Shown here piece by piece: positions 44,361-53,063 of a stretch of 64,000 nt of DNA. How positions within the stretch are numbered: the stretch's first letter is position 1; every line of letters begins with the position of its first letter. Source of the DNA: Microscillaceae bacterium (lineage in GTDB: Bacteria; Bacteroidota; Bacteroidia; Cytophagales; Microscillaceae); assembly GCA_011390205.1 (NCBI GenBank), contig JAABSX010000009.1, positions 47,800 to 111,799 of the forward strand, read 5' to 3'. The position numbers were made by a program, and so were the translations under genes. A model generated the notes under the pieces. That model was not told where the DNA came from and made no database searches. It worked only from the letters and a program-made list of their open reading frames with translations.

Positions 44361-44909
44361 GTGCATTCACTTTCTGACGAACATATCATGGAAAAAGTAG
44401 CTCAGGGGCAGGTAGAGCAGTTGGGCTTGTTGTTTGAGCGGTACCACGTCCGTTTGTATAATTTTTATTTACGCAGCACTGCCAACAAAGACCTGAGCGA
44501 AGATTTGGTGCAGATGGTCTTTGAGCGAGTCTTGAAATACAAGCACTCTTACAAACCCGAAGCGCCTTTCAAGGCTTGGTTTTACCGAATCGCAAGGAAC
44601 GTAAAGATAGACCATTTCAAAAAGAAAAGAATACAGACAGACTCCATAGAAGATACAAACCCTGAGCGAAATATACACCTGGCGCAGCAAGGAGGGCAAG
44701 CAATGGAGCAAGAAGAGCAAATCAGAATATTGCACGAATCACTAGGACAACTGCCAGATGACAAACGTGAGATACTGATCTTAAGCCAGCTAGAAGAGCT
44801 AGAATACAAAGAAATTGCAAAAATATTTGAAATCACCGAAAACTCAGCAAGGGTAAAAGTGCACCGAGCCTTGAAGGCACTCAAAGAAGTTTTTCACAAA
44901 AAATACTAA
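44361..44909 (+). CDS. ECF-type RNA polymerase sigma factor
   Basis: This 182-aa sigma-70 ECF factor has region 2 (about 20-90) with LFERYHVRLYNFYLR and APFKAWFYRIARNVKIDHF. Region 4 (about 118-180) has LPDDKREILILSQLEELEYKEI and ENSARVKVHRALKALK. The start shown is GTG at 44361, preferred because the family usually begins with an MxxxSDEEL-type segment (here SLSDEHIMEKV). The ATG at 44388 would remove it. The anti-sigma-like gene follows 66 bases later, the standard pairing. Confidence 0.93.
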   Translation: MHSLSDEHIMEKVAQGQVEQLGLLFERYHVRLYNFYLRSTANKDLSEDLVQMVFERVLKYKHSYKPEAPFKAWFYRIARNVKIDHFKKKRIQTDSIEDTNPERNIHLAQQGGQAMEQEEQIRILHESLGQLPDDKREILILSQLEELEYKEIAKIFEITENSARVKVHRALKALKEVFHKKY

Positions 44910-44975
44910 ACCAAAGCATCTAAAAACAATGAACCTTAGAATAGTGCATTTGTTGATTTATAAGCAGCATTAAAA

Positions 44976-46121
44976 ATGAAATACGAAGAGATAGAACCAT
45001 ATTTAATTGATTTTTTGAAGGGGAATGTAGAGGAGGCCACAGAATACCGCATTCGAGCTTACTTAAAAAATCATCCTGAGTTTGAAGAAGAGCTAGACGA
45101 GCTACGTACTACCTTAGAATATACTCAAGAAATACCGCTAGAAGAGCCCAGCCCCTCTCTCAAAATGGATTTCTATGCCATGCTTAACCAAGCCAAAATA
45201 GAAGAAAAAAAGAAAAAAAGGGCTTTCTCTTGGGTAGAAAATTTATCCAATACTTTTTGGGCAAGATGGCTCAGCATTGCAGCTTCTCTAGCCGTCATAC
45301 TTTTTACGGGCTACTGGTCGGTGCAGCTTTTATTTACAGAAAATACCACAGAAATGAGCCTGCAAAATACCAAGAATAACCAAGAAGAAAACCAAGACGC
45401 CATCTACGCAACAGAAGAGGAAGCCCCTGCAGAAGAAGAACAAAGAATACAAGAAACACAAGAAATAGAAAAAGAATTTATCCAAGAAAAGAAAACAAAT
45501 ACAGGAAACAGAAATACTCAAAAAACCAAGGCATCCACAGAAAAAGAAATTAAGGAAATAGAAGAAAAACCAACAACATACCTAGCAAATATAGAAGATA
45601 TTGAAGAGAATATTGAAGAAGAAATAGAGCAAACTCCCGAACTAAACACAGAAATACAAAAAACTAGAAATACAAGCAAAATATACAGTGGCAATAGAGA
45701 AGTGCTGGCACAAGAAGAGATTCAGACGACACGAAGAAACACAAAAAAATCAGAATCTAACACACAAAAAAATCAAAATAAGGTGCTTTTCTCTGATGCA
45801 TATCAAGGCAAAAATGACAGCGTAAGCGGCTATAATACAGGTGCTTATGAAGAAGAAATAGCCTATACCAAGCCCCAAAGTAGCTCAGAAAGTTTGCAAG
45901 AGTTAGAAAAAACAATCTACCAAAAAGCTACACAAAAAGCACTCATCAAAAAACTAAAAAAGGAGCAAGACCCCGAAGAGCAAATAAAAATCATAGAACT
46001 TATTAAAAAATACAACATCACAAGAGCAAAAAACAGCCTGCAAAAAATGAGTCAATCTCAGAAGATAAGTAAAAATGTACGAGAAAAACTAAAAGAAACA
46101 CTTCAGTATCTAAAGCCATAA
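44976..46121 (+). CDS. Membrane anti-sigma-factor-like protein with Glu-rich periplasmic region
   Basis: This 381-aa protein has a cytoplasmic N-terminal helical domain (residues 1-75; FLKGNVEEATEYRIRAYLKN, FEEELDELRTT) of the Bacteroidota anti-sigma type, without a zinc motif. One TM helix lies at about 97-119. A long periplasmic part (120-381) is very rich in Glu, Lys, Asn and Gln, probably disordered to about residue 300, with a helical end (LIKKYNITRAKNSLQKM). It follows the sigma gene, which it probably binds and holds at the membrane. The composition of the periplasmic part is unusual and resembles no sensor domain I know. Confidence 0.78.
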   Translation: MKYEEIEPYLIDFLKGNVEEATEYRIRAYLKNHPEFEEELDELRTTLEYTQEIPLEEPSPSLKMDFYAMLNQAKIEEKKKKRAFSWVENLSNTFWARWLSIAASLAVILFTGYWSVQLLFTENTTEMSLQNTKNNQEENQDAIYATEEEAPAEEEQRIQETQEIEKEFIQEKKTNTGNRNTQKTKASTEKEIKEIEEKPTTYLANIEDIEENIEEEIEQTPELNTEIQKTRNTSKIYSGNREVLAQEEIQTTRRNTKKSESNTQKNQNKVLFSDAYQGKNDSVSGYNTGAYEEEIAYTKPQSSSESLQELEKTIYQKATQKALIKKLKKEQDPEEQIKIIELIKKYNITRAKNSLQKMSQSQKISKNVREKLKETLQYLKP

Positions 46122-46205
46122 TTGCTTAGAAGTAGTGAGTGAGTGCTAGAAGTTTTTCAGTGCAGAAATATCAGAATAAACAGGTGCTTCTTATGAGATT
46201 ATTTG

Positions 46206-46213
46206 TATATTTG
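46206..46213 (+). promoter_or_regulatory. Candidate -7 element of the TPR histidine kinase
   Basis: TATATTTG, an exact match to the preferred -7 box, lies 85 bases before the kinase ATG. At the usual -33 spacing only GTG is found. Confidence 0.4.
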
Positions 46214-46298
46214 ATATTAATTATGAAGATAGCACAATATACAAACAAAATAACTCAATTCTATGGAGCCATGTTAAATCAATCTTTGCATTCATCTT

Positions 46299-48542
46299 AT
46301 GAATAAAAAGTTTATGTGGGTTTTGGTATGGATGCTTATAGGAGTATGCACCAACACACAGGCCCAAAGTATAGCAACCATAGACAGCCTAGAAAATATA
46401 TTGGAGCGCCAAAGGATAGGCCTTAACGCAAAACTCAGTATATTCAATGAACTGGCGGGGCTTTACAACCTGCACAAACCCTCGGAAAAAGGGGTAGAAT
46501 ATGCCCGAAATGCAGTTAAAATTGCTAAAAAATTAAAAAATGCGGCTGCCGAGGGCTTGGCTTACAATCACTTGGGTGATTTGCTTAACAAGGTAAACCG
46601 CCAAAGCTGGGACACCTCCTTGGTTTATTACCAAAAAGCTCTAGAAATCAGAAGGCTTCTCGCTAAAAAACAGCCACAGTCATTAGACAAAAAATTAGAT
46701 TTAGCGCTTACACTTTCTGACATTGCCTTCGCTTACTGGATGTGGGGCAAACTCTCACAAGCCCTGGAATATTACAAAGAATCACTCAAAATAGCAGATG
46801 TCATCTATCAAAAAGATGCCAAATATACTAAAATAGAAGGATTCATCGCTATGAGGCGCAACAACATGGGCGCCATTTACTGGGCACAATCAAAATACAA
46901 AGAAGCCATAGAGGATTACCTCAAGGCATTAAGAATCTATGAAAAAATAGACTACCCTGGCAGGATAAACCAAGTCATGACCAATATCGGAATGGTGTAT
47001 TTTGAGTGGCAACAGTACGACAAAGCCATAGAATATTACCGAAAAGCCATCAAAATAGCCCAAAAAATAGAACATTATGAAGGCTTAGGATATGCACAAA
47101 ATAATCTCGGAAATCTATTTGAAGAAATAAAACAGTATGATTCCGCAATGGTGTATTTTGAAAAATCTGCCCAAAGTTATCTCAAAGTAGGAGACGGAAA
47201 AGGGGCAGGGCTTAATTATAACAGCATAGGAAGCATCTATCAAAAAAAAGAGAAATACACAAAAGCCATTGAAGAATATACAAAAGCATCAGACATTGCG
47301 CAAGAAAATCAATCAAAATACTGGATAGCCACCACCAGCAAAAACTTAGCGAGTGCTTTCTTGGCGCTCAAGCAATGGGAAAAAACAAAAGCAAATCTCT
47401 CACTCAGCCAAAAAATAGCCATAGAAGAAGGATACAAGGATATTGTCAAAGATAACTACCTGATTTATGCAGAACTCTACGAACAAATCAAGCAGCCTGA
47501 AAAGGCTCTGGAGCAGTACAGGCTTTTTATGATGATGAAAGATTCTATCTTTTCGGAAGATAAATTTAAGCAAATCAGCCAAATAGAGGCACAGTATGAG
47601 TTTGAAAAAAACCAAAAAGACAACGAAATACTAAAACAAAAAAACGAAATCCAAGAGAAAAATCTGCTACAGAGCCAATATGAAAAGATTGCACTCACCT
47701 TGTTTATTTTCTTGCTCCTCTGTTTTGTGGCTTATGTATGGTTTGGGAGGCAAAAACTCAAAATCACACACCAACAGTTACAGCAAAGAAACCTGCAAAA
47801 TTATCAACAAAAAAAAATACTCGAGAGCCAAGCAGCACAACTTGAAGAGGTCAATGAAGTAAAAGATAGACTCTTCTCTATCGTAGCACATGACCTCAAA
47901 AGCCCCATTGCACAGCTAGAAGCCGTCATGGCTCTCGTCCAAGATGAGCACATCTCAGAAACAGAACTTAAAAAAATACTCCCCGAAATTAATAAAAATA
48001 TCAGCTATACCTCCGACCTTATCAATAACCTCCTACACTGGGCAAAAAGCCAAATGCAAGGACTCAGTATAGACGCTGCCCCATTTGATATACATTCCCT
48101 CGTCAGAAATAAGGTGAATCTGCTCGAGAAAACAGCCGAACAAAAAGAGATTCATCTCAAAAACGAAATACCGATAGGCACAGAAGTATTTGCTGACCCT
48201 GATATGATTGACCTTGTGCTGAGAAATCTTATCAGCAATGCACTCAAATTTTGCCACAAAGGAGATAAAATCACCATCAAAGCCTACCTACAACAAGATT
48301 TTATACGGATTGCCGTAGAAGATACAGGGCAAGGAATAAGCCCTGAAAATCTTCCTAAGATATTTAACCACCAAAACTTCACAACAAGAGGCACAGCCAA
48401 TGAAAAAGGCACTGGGCTAGGGCTCAGTCTTTGCAAAGATTTTATAGAACAAAACCAAGGGGAAATCTGGGTAGAAAGTGAGCTAGACCAAGGAAGTACC
48501 TTTTATTTTACCCTCCCAAAAGCCCCAAAAAAAGAAAAGTAA
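46299..48542 (+). CDS. TPR-containing sensor histidine kinase
   Basis: This 747-aa protein has a signal peptide (1-22, ending TQAQ). A periplasmic array of about seven TPR units (about 60-430) carries repeated EYYxKAIxIAxK-type patterns. One TM helix (about 462-481) is followed by a short coiled coil, a HisKA domain with His near 531 (FSIVAHDLKSP), and a HATPase domain with NLISNALKF, DTGQGISPENLP and GTGLGLSLCKDFI. It ends without a receiver domain, and no response regulator is adjacent, so the partner lies elsewhere. The TPR array probably binds a protein or peptide partner in the periplasm. Confidence 0.93.
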   Translation: MNKKFMWVLVWMLIGVCTNTQAQSIATIDSLENILERQRIGLNAKLSIFNELAGLYNLHKPSEKGVEYARNAVKIAKKLKNAAAEGLAYNHLGDLLNKVNRQSWDTSLVYYQKALEIRRLLAKKQPQSLDKKLDLALTLSDIAFAYWMWGKLSQALEYYKESLKIADVIYQKDAKYTKIEGFIAMRRNNMGAIYWAQSKYKEAIEDYLKALRIYEKIDYPGRINQVMTNIGMVYFEWQQYDKAIEYYRKAIKIAQKIEHYEGLGYAQNNLGNLFEEIKQYDSAMVYFEKSAQSYLKVGDGKGAGLNYNSIGSIYQKKEKYTKAIEEYTKASDIAQENQSKYWIATTSKNLASAFLALKQWEKTKANLSLSQKIAIEEGYKDIVKDNYLIYAELYEQIKQPEKALEQYRLFMMMKDSIFSEDKFKQISQIEAQYEFEKNQKDNEILKQKNEIQEKNLLQSQYEKIALTLFIFLLLCFVAYVWFGRQKLKITHQQLQQRNLQNYQQKKILESQAAQLEEVNEVKDRLFSIVAHDLKSPIAQLEAVMALVQDEHISETELKKILPEINKNISYTSDLINNLLHWAKSQMQGLSIDAAPFDIHSLVRNKVNLLEKTAEQKEIHLKNEIPIGTEVFADPDMIDLVLRNLISNALKFCHKGDKITIKAYLQQDFIRIAVEDTGQGISPENLPKIFNHQNFTTRGTANEKGTGLGLSLCKDFIEQNQGEIWVESELDQGSTFYFTLPKAPKKEK

Positions 48543-48790
48543 CTTAGAGTCATCTTAAAATTCACAAAAATTACTTCCTACATTTAAAACCTAAAAAAAT
48601 CTTAGTCTGAGACAATTAGCACAAAACCAATGTTTATTTTGATTTTTAACAGAATGATTTGAGACATCTCAGAAACAACTCACATTCATATCCTGTTAGT
48701 TTGGTGTATCTCAGTAAATCCATATTTATTTTTTGACAATACACTCGAAAACCAAAAAAATAAGTATATTTAAAACCAAAACCATACAGT

Positions 48791-49465
48791 ATGGCGCAGA
48801 ATGATTTTACAGCAGAAACCCCTGACAACTATGAGCAAAAATGCTTGTGTGTCTTGATATTAGACACCTCTGGCTCTATGGTGGGTGAGCCTATCAAAGA
48901 GTTAAACAAAGGTTTGAAAGCATTTTATTACCAAGTAATGAAAGATGAAACCGCCGCCGAAAGGTTAGAAGTGTGCCTGATTACTTTTGAAAGCATAGTG
49001 AAGTGTGTCCAAGAACCTTCTCTGCTCCGAAATTTTAAAATGCCTACCCTCGAGGCAGCAGGCTCTACCCGAATGGTAGATGCCGTCAAAGAAGCCATCA
49101 TCAAGGTAAACTACCGCAAAATGTGGTATCGTAAGACAGGGCAACCGTATTACCGCCCTTTTGTGTTTTTAATCACAGATGGAGATGCAGACGCAGACCA
49201 AGACTTAGAAGAGCTGATGTTTGAGGTCAATGCAGGAGTCAATGAAAAAAAATTTATCTTCTTTCCCATTGGTGTCCAAGATGCCAATATGGATCACCTC
49301 AGATACATCGCACACCCAAGCACTCCACCCATGAAGCTTACAGGGCTTAACTTCGTGGAGTTTTTTCAGTGGCTTAGCAACAGTGTAGGCGTCATCGCTC
49401 AATCAAAAGATGGAGATTATTTACAATTACCCAATACAGGAAGCTGGGGGCAAGTAGCCATTTAG
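48791..49465 (+). CDS. TerY-like von Willebrand factor A domain protein
   Basis: This 224-aa protein is almost entirely one vWA domain. The MIDAS metal site is complete: DTSGSM (Asp25, Ser27, Ser29), a Thr in AAGSTRMVDA, and FLITDGDADAD. The arrangement and length match TerY-type vWA proteins, which pair with a protein kinase and often a PP2C phosphatase (TerY-P systems). The kinase gene follows 44 bases downstream on the same strand; no phosphatase is present. It is cytoplasmic, and a role as scaffold or substrate of the kinase is inferred from family context. Confidence 0.88.
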   Translation: MAQNDFTAETPDNYEQKCLCVLILDTSGSMVGEPIKELNKGLKAFYYQVMKDETAAERLEVCLITFESIVKCVQEPSLLRNFKMPTLEAAGSTRMVDAVKEAIIKVNYRKMWYRKTGQPYYRPFVFLITDGDADADQDLEELMFEVNAGVNEKKFIFFPIGVQDANMDHLRYIAHPSTPPMKLTGLNFVEFFQWLSNSVGVIAQSKDGDYLQLPNTGSWGQVAI

Positions 49466-49509
49466 ATAAACCCACGAAAACTTCATAGAAAAATTAGAAA
49501 AAAATACAT

Positions 49510-51333
49510 ATGCAATTACAAAACGAAAAACTCCAAAATCTTCAAATCAATGAAGATGCCCTTGGCGAAGGTGCAGAAGGAATTATCTATGAGGTAATCG
49601 CCCCTGAAAAATACATGGGCTATGTAGTCAAAATATACAAAGACAAAGTACAGGCACAGGGTATCCAAGAAAAAATCAAATACTTGATTAAAAATAAACC
49701 TGCACTTAAAGATACAGAATCCATTATCTTTCCAGAAGAAATGGTATATGACCACGGGAGTTTTGCAGGGTTTTTAATGAAAAAAGCCAGAGGCAGCTAT
49801 GACCTTACCACACTCTGCACCTTGAAGCCTTCCTCAAGACTGCCACGGCCTTGGCACGAAAAATACGACAGACAGACCACGCACGGCATGCGCAACCGCC
49901 GAATCATGTGTTACAACATCGCAGCCACTATCAATGAGCTGCACCGTACCCGCAAATTTACTTTTGTGGACATCAAACCCGAAAATATCAAAGTGGATTT
50001 TGATGGCAAAGTTTCTATAGTAGATACAGATTCCATCGCCATTAGTGATGGTTTTGAGATGCTCTTTCCTGCCGAGAAATTTACCCAAGAATACAGCCCC
50101 ATCGAGTTTAAAGACCTAAACCTAAAAGCAGACCTGATAGAAGAAACTTGGGATAGATTTTCTATTTCTATCATTTTTTATAAAATATTATTCGGAATAC
50201 ACCCCTACGCAGGCACTTGCAAAGGAGATTATGCCAATCTAAACTCCAATGAACAGAAAATCATGGAGGGGCTCTTCCCGAATGGAAAGAAAAAAGAACA
50301 CTTTGACATCATCCCAGAGCCACACAAAAAATTTAAAGAGGCTCCTTCAAGGGTTAGAAAACTGTTTTTGAATACTTTTGAAGAGGGGCTACACTTGCCC
50401 ACAAGAAGGGCATCTGCCGAAGACTGGTGCAAGGTCTTCAAAGAAGCCAAACCCTCCTTTTTTGAGCTGTTTCAGCATAAGATAAAGACATTCTTCAAAA
50501 AAATTAAAAAAGAGAAAAAAACCGAACAGCTTGTTTTTCAGACCCACTCCGAAGCCCCTGCTAACTCTGGGCTAGTGCCTGCAATGATTATTTTTGCTCT
50601 TTTTACGGTGATAGCCGTCTATGTATTGAGGCAAAATGATGCCCGCCGACTCCAGGAAATAGAGCAAGCATATGGGCAAGTAAAACAAATGGAAGCAACA
50701 CAGTTTGTAAAGCAATCTCTTATCTATGATGGCCATGATGCCGTAGAAGAACTTTATGAAAATGTATCTTGGGTCAGAGTAGGAGATAAATTTGGACTCA
50801 TAAGCATAGACCGAGAGTACCTCACAGCACTCAAATATGATTGGGCAAATGATTTCAAATCTGGCTTATCGGCAGTGCGTCTCAATGGCAAATACGGATT
50901 TGTGGATAAATACGGCAAAGAAGTCATCCCGATACAGTATGATTATGTTACCAATTTTAAGGGGGATGTGGCCCTTGCACGCAAAGACAGGGTGTATTAC
51001 TTCATCAACCGAAAAGGAGTAGCCCTGAAAGGATACCAAGAAGTAGGTGATTTTTACCAAGGAATCGCCACTTTCAAAAAAGATGGACTCTGGGGATACC
51101 TCAACGAGCGAGGAGACATCATCGCAGAGGCTCAGTATGATTTTGCTTATCCATTCATGGAAGGACGAGCCAAAGTCAATTACATGGGCAAATATGGATA
51201 CATTGATACCAAGGGCAACTTGGTCATCCCTACCAAATATGATACTGGAGGAGCATTCAGAGATGGCAAAACAATCGTATCTATAGGTGAAGAAAATTTT
51301 GAGATAGATTATTGGGGCAAAATCACTCCCTAA
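49510..51333 (+). CDS. Transmembrane Ser/Thr-type protein kinase with C-terminal WG repeats
   Basis: This 607-aa protein has an N-terminal kinase domain (about 10-310). The glycine loop is LGEGAEGIIYEV, ATP-binding Lys41 lies in VVKIY, the catalytic loop FVDIKPENIKV gives Asp154 and Asn159, and the metal-binding segment VDTDS replaces DFG, as in TerY-linked kinases. A basic linker (about 320-345) is followed by one TM helix (354-373). The C-terminal part (about 420-605) has four or five WG repeats (KYGFVDKYGKEVIP, LWGYLNERGDIIAEAQYDF, KYGYIDTKGNLVIPTKYD), which would lie outside the cytoplasm. It is encoded right after the vWA partner. The combination suggests an envelope-sensing kinase. Confidence 0.9.
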   Translation: MQLQNEKLQNLQINEDALGEGAEGIIYEVIAPEKYMGYVVKIYKDKVQAQGIQEKIKYLIKNKPALKDTESIIFPEEMVYDHGSFAGFLMKKARGSYDLTTLCTLKPSSRLPRPWHEKYDRQTTHGMRNRRIMCYNIAATINELHRTRKFTFVDIKPENIKVDFDGKVSIVDTDSIAISDGFEMLFPAEKFTQEYSPIEFKDLNLKADLIEETWDRFSISIIFYKILFGIHPYAGTCKGDYANLNSNEQKIMEGLFPNGKKKEHFDIIPEPHKKFKEAPSRVRKLFLNTFEEGLHLPTRRASAEDWCKVFKEAKPSFFELFQHKIKTFFKKIKKEKKTEQLVFQTHSEAPANSGLVPAMIIFALFTVIAVYVLRQNDARRLQEIEQAYGQVKQMEATQFVKQSLIYDGHDAVEELYENVSWVRVGDKFGLISIDREYLTALKYDWANDFKSGLSAVRLNGKYGFVDKYGKEVIPIQYDYVTNFKGDVALARKDRVYYFINRKGVALKGYQEVGDFYQGIATFKKDGLWGYLNERGDIIAEAQYDFAYPFMEGRAKVNYMGKYGYIDTKGNLVIPTKYDTGGAFRDGKTIVSIGEENFEIDYWGKITP

Positions 51334-51443
51334 CTACAGCAACACAAGTAAGTTTATGCACTGAAAACACATAATTAATTGTAGGTCTTATTTAATTTGT
51401 GTACTTTGCAGGTCGAGTATCTCAAAAAAATGAATCATTAAAA

Positions 51444-51749
51444 ATGAAAAATCAAAGTAGTATCATCAAATGGCTTAGTCTAGCATTATTTATACTGGGT
51501 TTTTGTATCAAAGAAAACTTTATCAGCATTAGTGCTATCCCCGCTTCTTCAAGCGTATTTATTATGGTAGCCGCTATGGGGCTTGTGTTGTTTTTCTCAA
51601 GAGCAGTAGGCTGGCTAGGCTTGGTGCTTTTTGTAGGAGGTTTGGCACTCATGCAGGGCTGGATTTCTCTTAACTTAGGGCAATTTACACTCAGTGGTTT
51701 GTGGATTATGGCGGGTGGCTTCCTGACCACTTGGTTTAATTCAAAGTAA
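51444..51749 (+). CDS. Small membrane protein, function unknown
   Basis: This 101-aa protein starts at the ATG at 51444 (MKNQSSIIKWLSLALFILGF). A GTG 15 codons upstream gives a leader without support. There are three to four hydrophobic segments (about 8-24, 33-49, 53-69 and 79-96) with short loops, so it is an integral inner-membrane protein. No family is recognised. It lies 110 bases after the kinase gene on the same strand and might belong to that unit, but it could equally be separate. Confidence 0.6.
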   Translation: MKNQSSIIKWLSLALFILGFCIKENFISISAIPASSSVFIMVAAMGLVLFFSRAVGWLGLVLFVGGLALMQGWISLNLGQFTLSGLWIMAGGFLTTWFNSK

Positions 51750-51795
51750 GTACAAAATAAGCCATTTCGGCAGTTTTTTATTCAAGGATATTATG

Positions 51796-51803
51796 TATCT
51801 TTG
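51796..51803 (+). promoter_or_regulatory. Candidate -7 element of rpsP-rimM
   Basis: TATCTTTG matches TAnnTTTG 62 bases before the rpsP ATG, with a T-run (51774-51779) at the -33 position. The following leader contains GGTCGACCGACGAG, a GC-rich patch with a short palindrome (GGTCGACC) in AT-rich surroundings. Confidence 0.45.
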
Positions 51804-51865
51804 CAATCCTAAAAGTAAAAGGTCGACCGACGAGTTCGGTTATTTCTTTAAAAACCAAAAAAACA

Positions 51866-52474
51866 ATGGTAAGAATCCGTTTAGCGCGTCGTGGACGCAA
51901 AAAGTTAGCCATTTATGATGTGGTCGTGGCAGACCAAAAAGCCCCACGTGATGGGCGCTTCATCGAGAGAGTAGGTATCTACAATCCTAACTCAAACCCT
52001 GCCAGCATCGAGCTAGATGATGAAAGGGCTTTGTATTGGGTCTTGGCAGGTGCACAACCTTCTGATACTGTCAAAGCAATGCTATCTTACAGAGGCGTAC
52101 TTCTTAAAAAACACCTTCAAATAGGCGTTCTAAAAGGAGCTATCACTCAAGAAGACGCAGACAAACGCTTTGAAGAGTGGAAACAACAGAAAGAATCTAA
52201 AATTAGTGGGAAAGTGGACAGCCTTGCCGCACAAAAAGAAGCCGCTACCAAGGCACGTCTAGAAGCAGAACGCAAGGTAAATGAAGCCCGTGCAGAAGCC
52301 ATTCAGAAAAAAGTAGATGAAGAAAACGCTTCTAAAGAAGCTGTAGCAAAGGCAAAAGAAGAAGCTGAAAAAACAGCCGCCGAAGCTATCAAACAGCAAA
52401 GTGCTGGAGAAGAAGCCCCAAAGGCGGAAGAGGCTCCTGAAAGCACCGAAGAAGAAAAGCCTTCTGAATCTTAA
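51866..52474 (+). CDS. rpsP: 30S ribosomal protein bS16 with long C-terminal extension
   Basis: This 202-aa protein has a bS16 core of about 85 residues (MVRIRLARRGRKKLAIYDVV, DGRFIERVGIYNP, SDTVKAMLSYRG), which binds 16S rRNA and aids 30S assembly. The remaining 115 residues form a charged Lys/Glu/Ala-rich helical tail (QKKVDEENASKEAVAKAKEE-type), then an acidic Pro/Glu end. Extensions of this kind are common in Bacteroidota but absent in E. coli. rimM follows after a hairpin terminator. Confidence 0.97.
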   Translation: MVRIRLARRGRKKLAIYDVVVADQKAPRDGRFIERVGIYNPNSNPASIELDDERALYWVLAGAQPSDTVKAMLSYRGVLLKKHLQIGVLKGAITQEDADKRFEEWKQQKESKISGKVDSLAAQKEAATKARLEAERKVNEARAEAIQKKVDEENASKEAVAKAKEEAEKTAAEAIKQQSAGEEAPKAEEAPESTEEEKPSES

Positions 52475-52499
52475 TTAAAGAAAACACATTTTTATTCAT

Positions 52500-52525
52500 A
52501 AAGCATCTCTAGGGATGCTTTTTTT
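52500..52525 (+). terminator. Hairpin terminator between rpsP and rimM
   Basis: AAAGCATC (52500-52507) pairs perfectly with GATGCTTT (52514-52521) around a 6-base loop, followed by T to 52525. It would reduce read-through into rimM. It also shows that the ATG at 52515, which lies inside the 3' arm, is not the rimM start. Confidence 0.7.
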
Positions 52526-52538
52526 ATGTTTTGATACG

Positions 52539-53063
52539 ATGCAAAAAGAGCAATGTTTTGAGTTAGGGACTATCCAAAAGGCCAAAGGGCTGGCAGGCGA
52601 ACTGGTGTTATTCTTAGATGTAGATGACCCCACAAACTATGAGGATTTAGGTGTTATCCTGATAGATAACAAGGCACAGTTGATTCCGCACTTTATCACC
52701 CAAATCCGAGTGCAAGGTGAGCGAGCTTATCTCTTTTTAGAAGGGATAGACCACATAGACAAAACCCCTGACTTTGTGGGCTGTAAGGTATATCTGCCTC
52801 TTGACAGGCTGCCACAGCTTCCAGAAGGGGAGTTTTACTTACACGAAATCATCGGATATGCACTCATTGACCAAAACAAGGGTGAACTGGGCAAGGTAGA
52901 AAATATCTATGAAAGCCATCAAGATTTACTGGTCTTTTACCATCAAGGAAAAGAAGTGCTCATCCCCATTGCAGAGGGCATCGTGCTGAGTGCCAACCAT
53001 CAGAAAAAAGAGGTCTATGTGAACCTGCCCGAGGGTCTGATAGATATTTATTTGGAAGAGTAA
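52539..53063 (+). CDS. rimM: Ribosome maturation factor RimM
   Basis: This 174-aa protein is read from the ATG at 52539 (MQKEQCFELGTIQKAKGLAG). An in-frame ATG 8 codons upstream lies in the terminator stem and is rejected. The N-terminal RimM barrel (GTIQKAKGLAGELVLFLDVDDP) and the C-terminal PRC-like barrel (EFYLHEIIGYALID, GKVENIYESHQDLLVFY, VLIPIAEGIVLSANHQ) are both complete. RimM binds ribosomal protein uS19 and helps process 16S rRNA. trmD and rplS, often next in other bacteria, are not here. Confidence 0.94.
   Translation: MQKEQCFELGTIQKAKGLAGELVLFLDVDDPTNYEDLGVILIDNKAQLIPHFITQIRVQGERAYLFLEGIDHIDKTPDFVGCKVYLPLDRLPQLPEGEFYLHEIIGYALIDQNKGELGKVENIYESHQDLLVFYHQGKEVLIPIAEGIVLSANHQKKEVYVNLPEGLIDIYLEE

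Noticed and set aside
52515..52538. Upstream ATG for rimM
   Set aside because: It lies in the 3' arm of the rpsP terminator; the ATG at 52539 matches the family's N-terminus.
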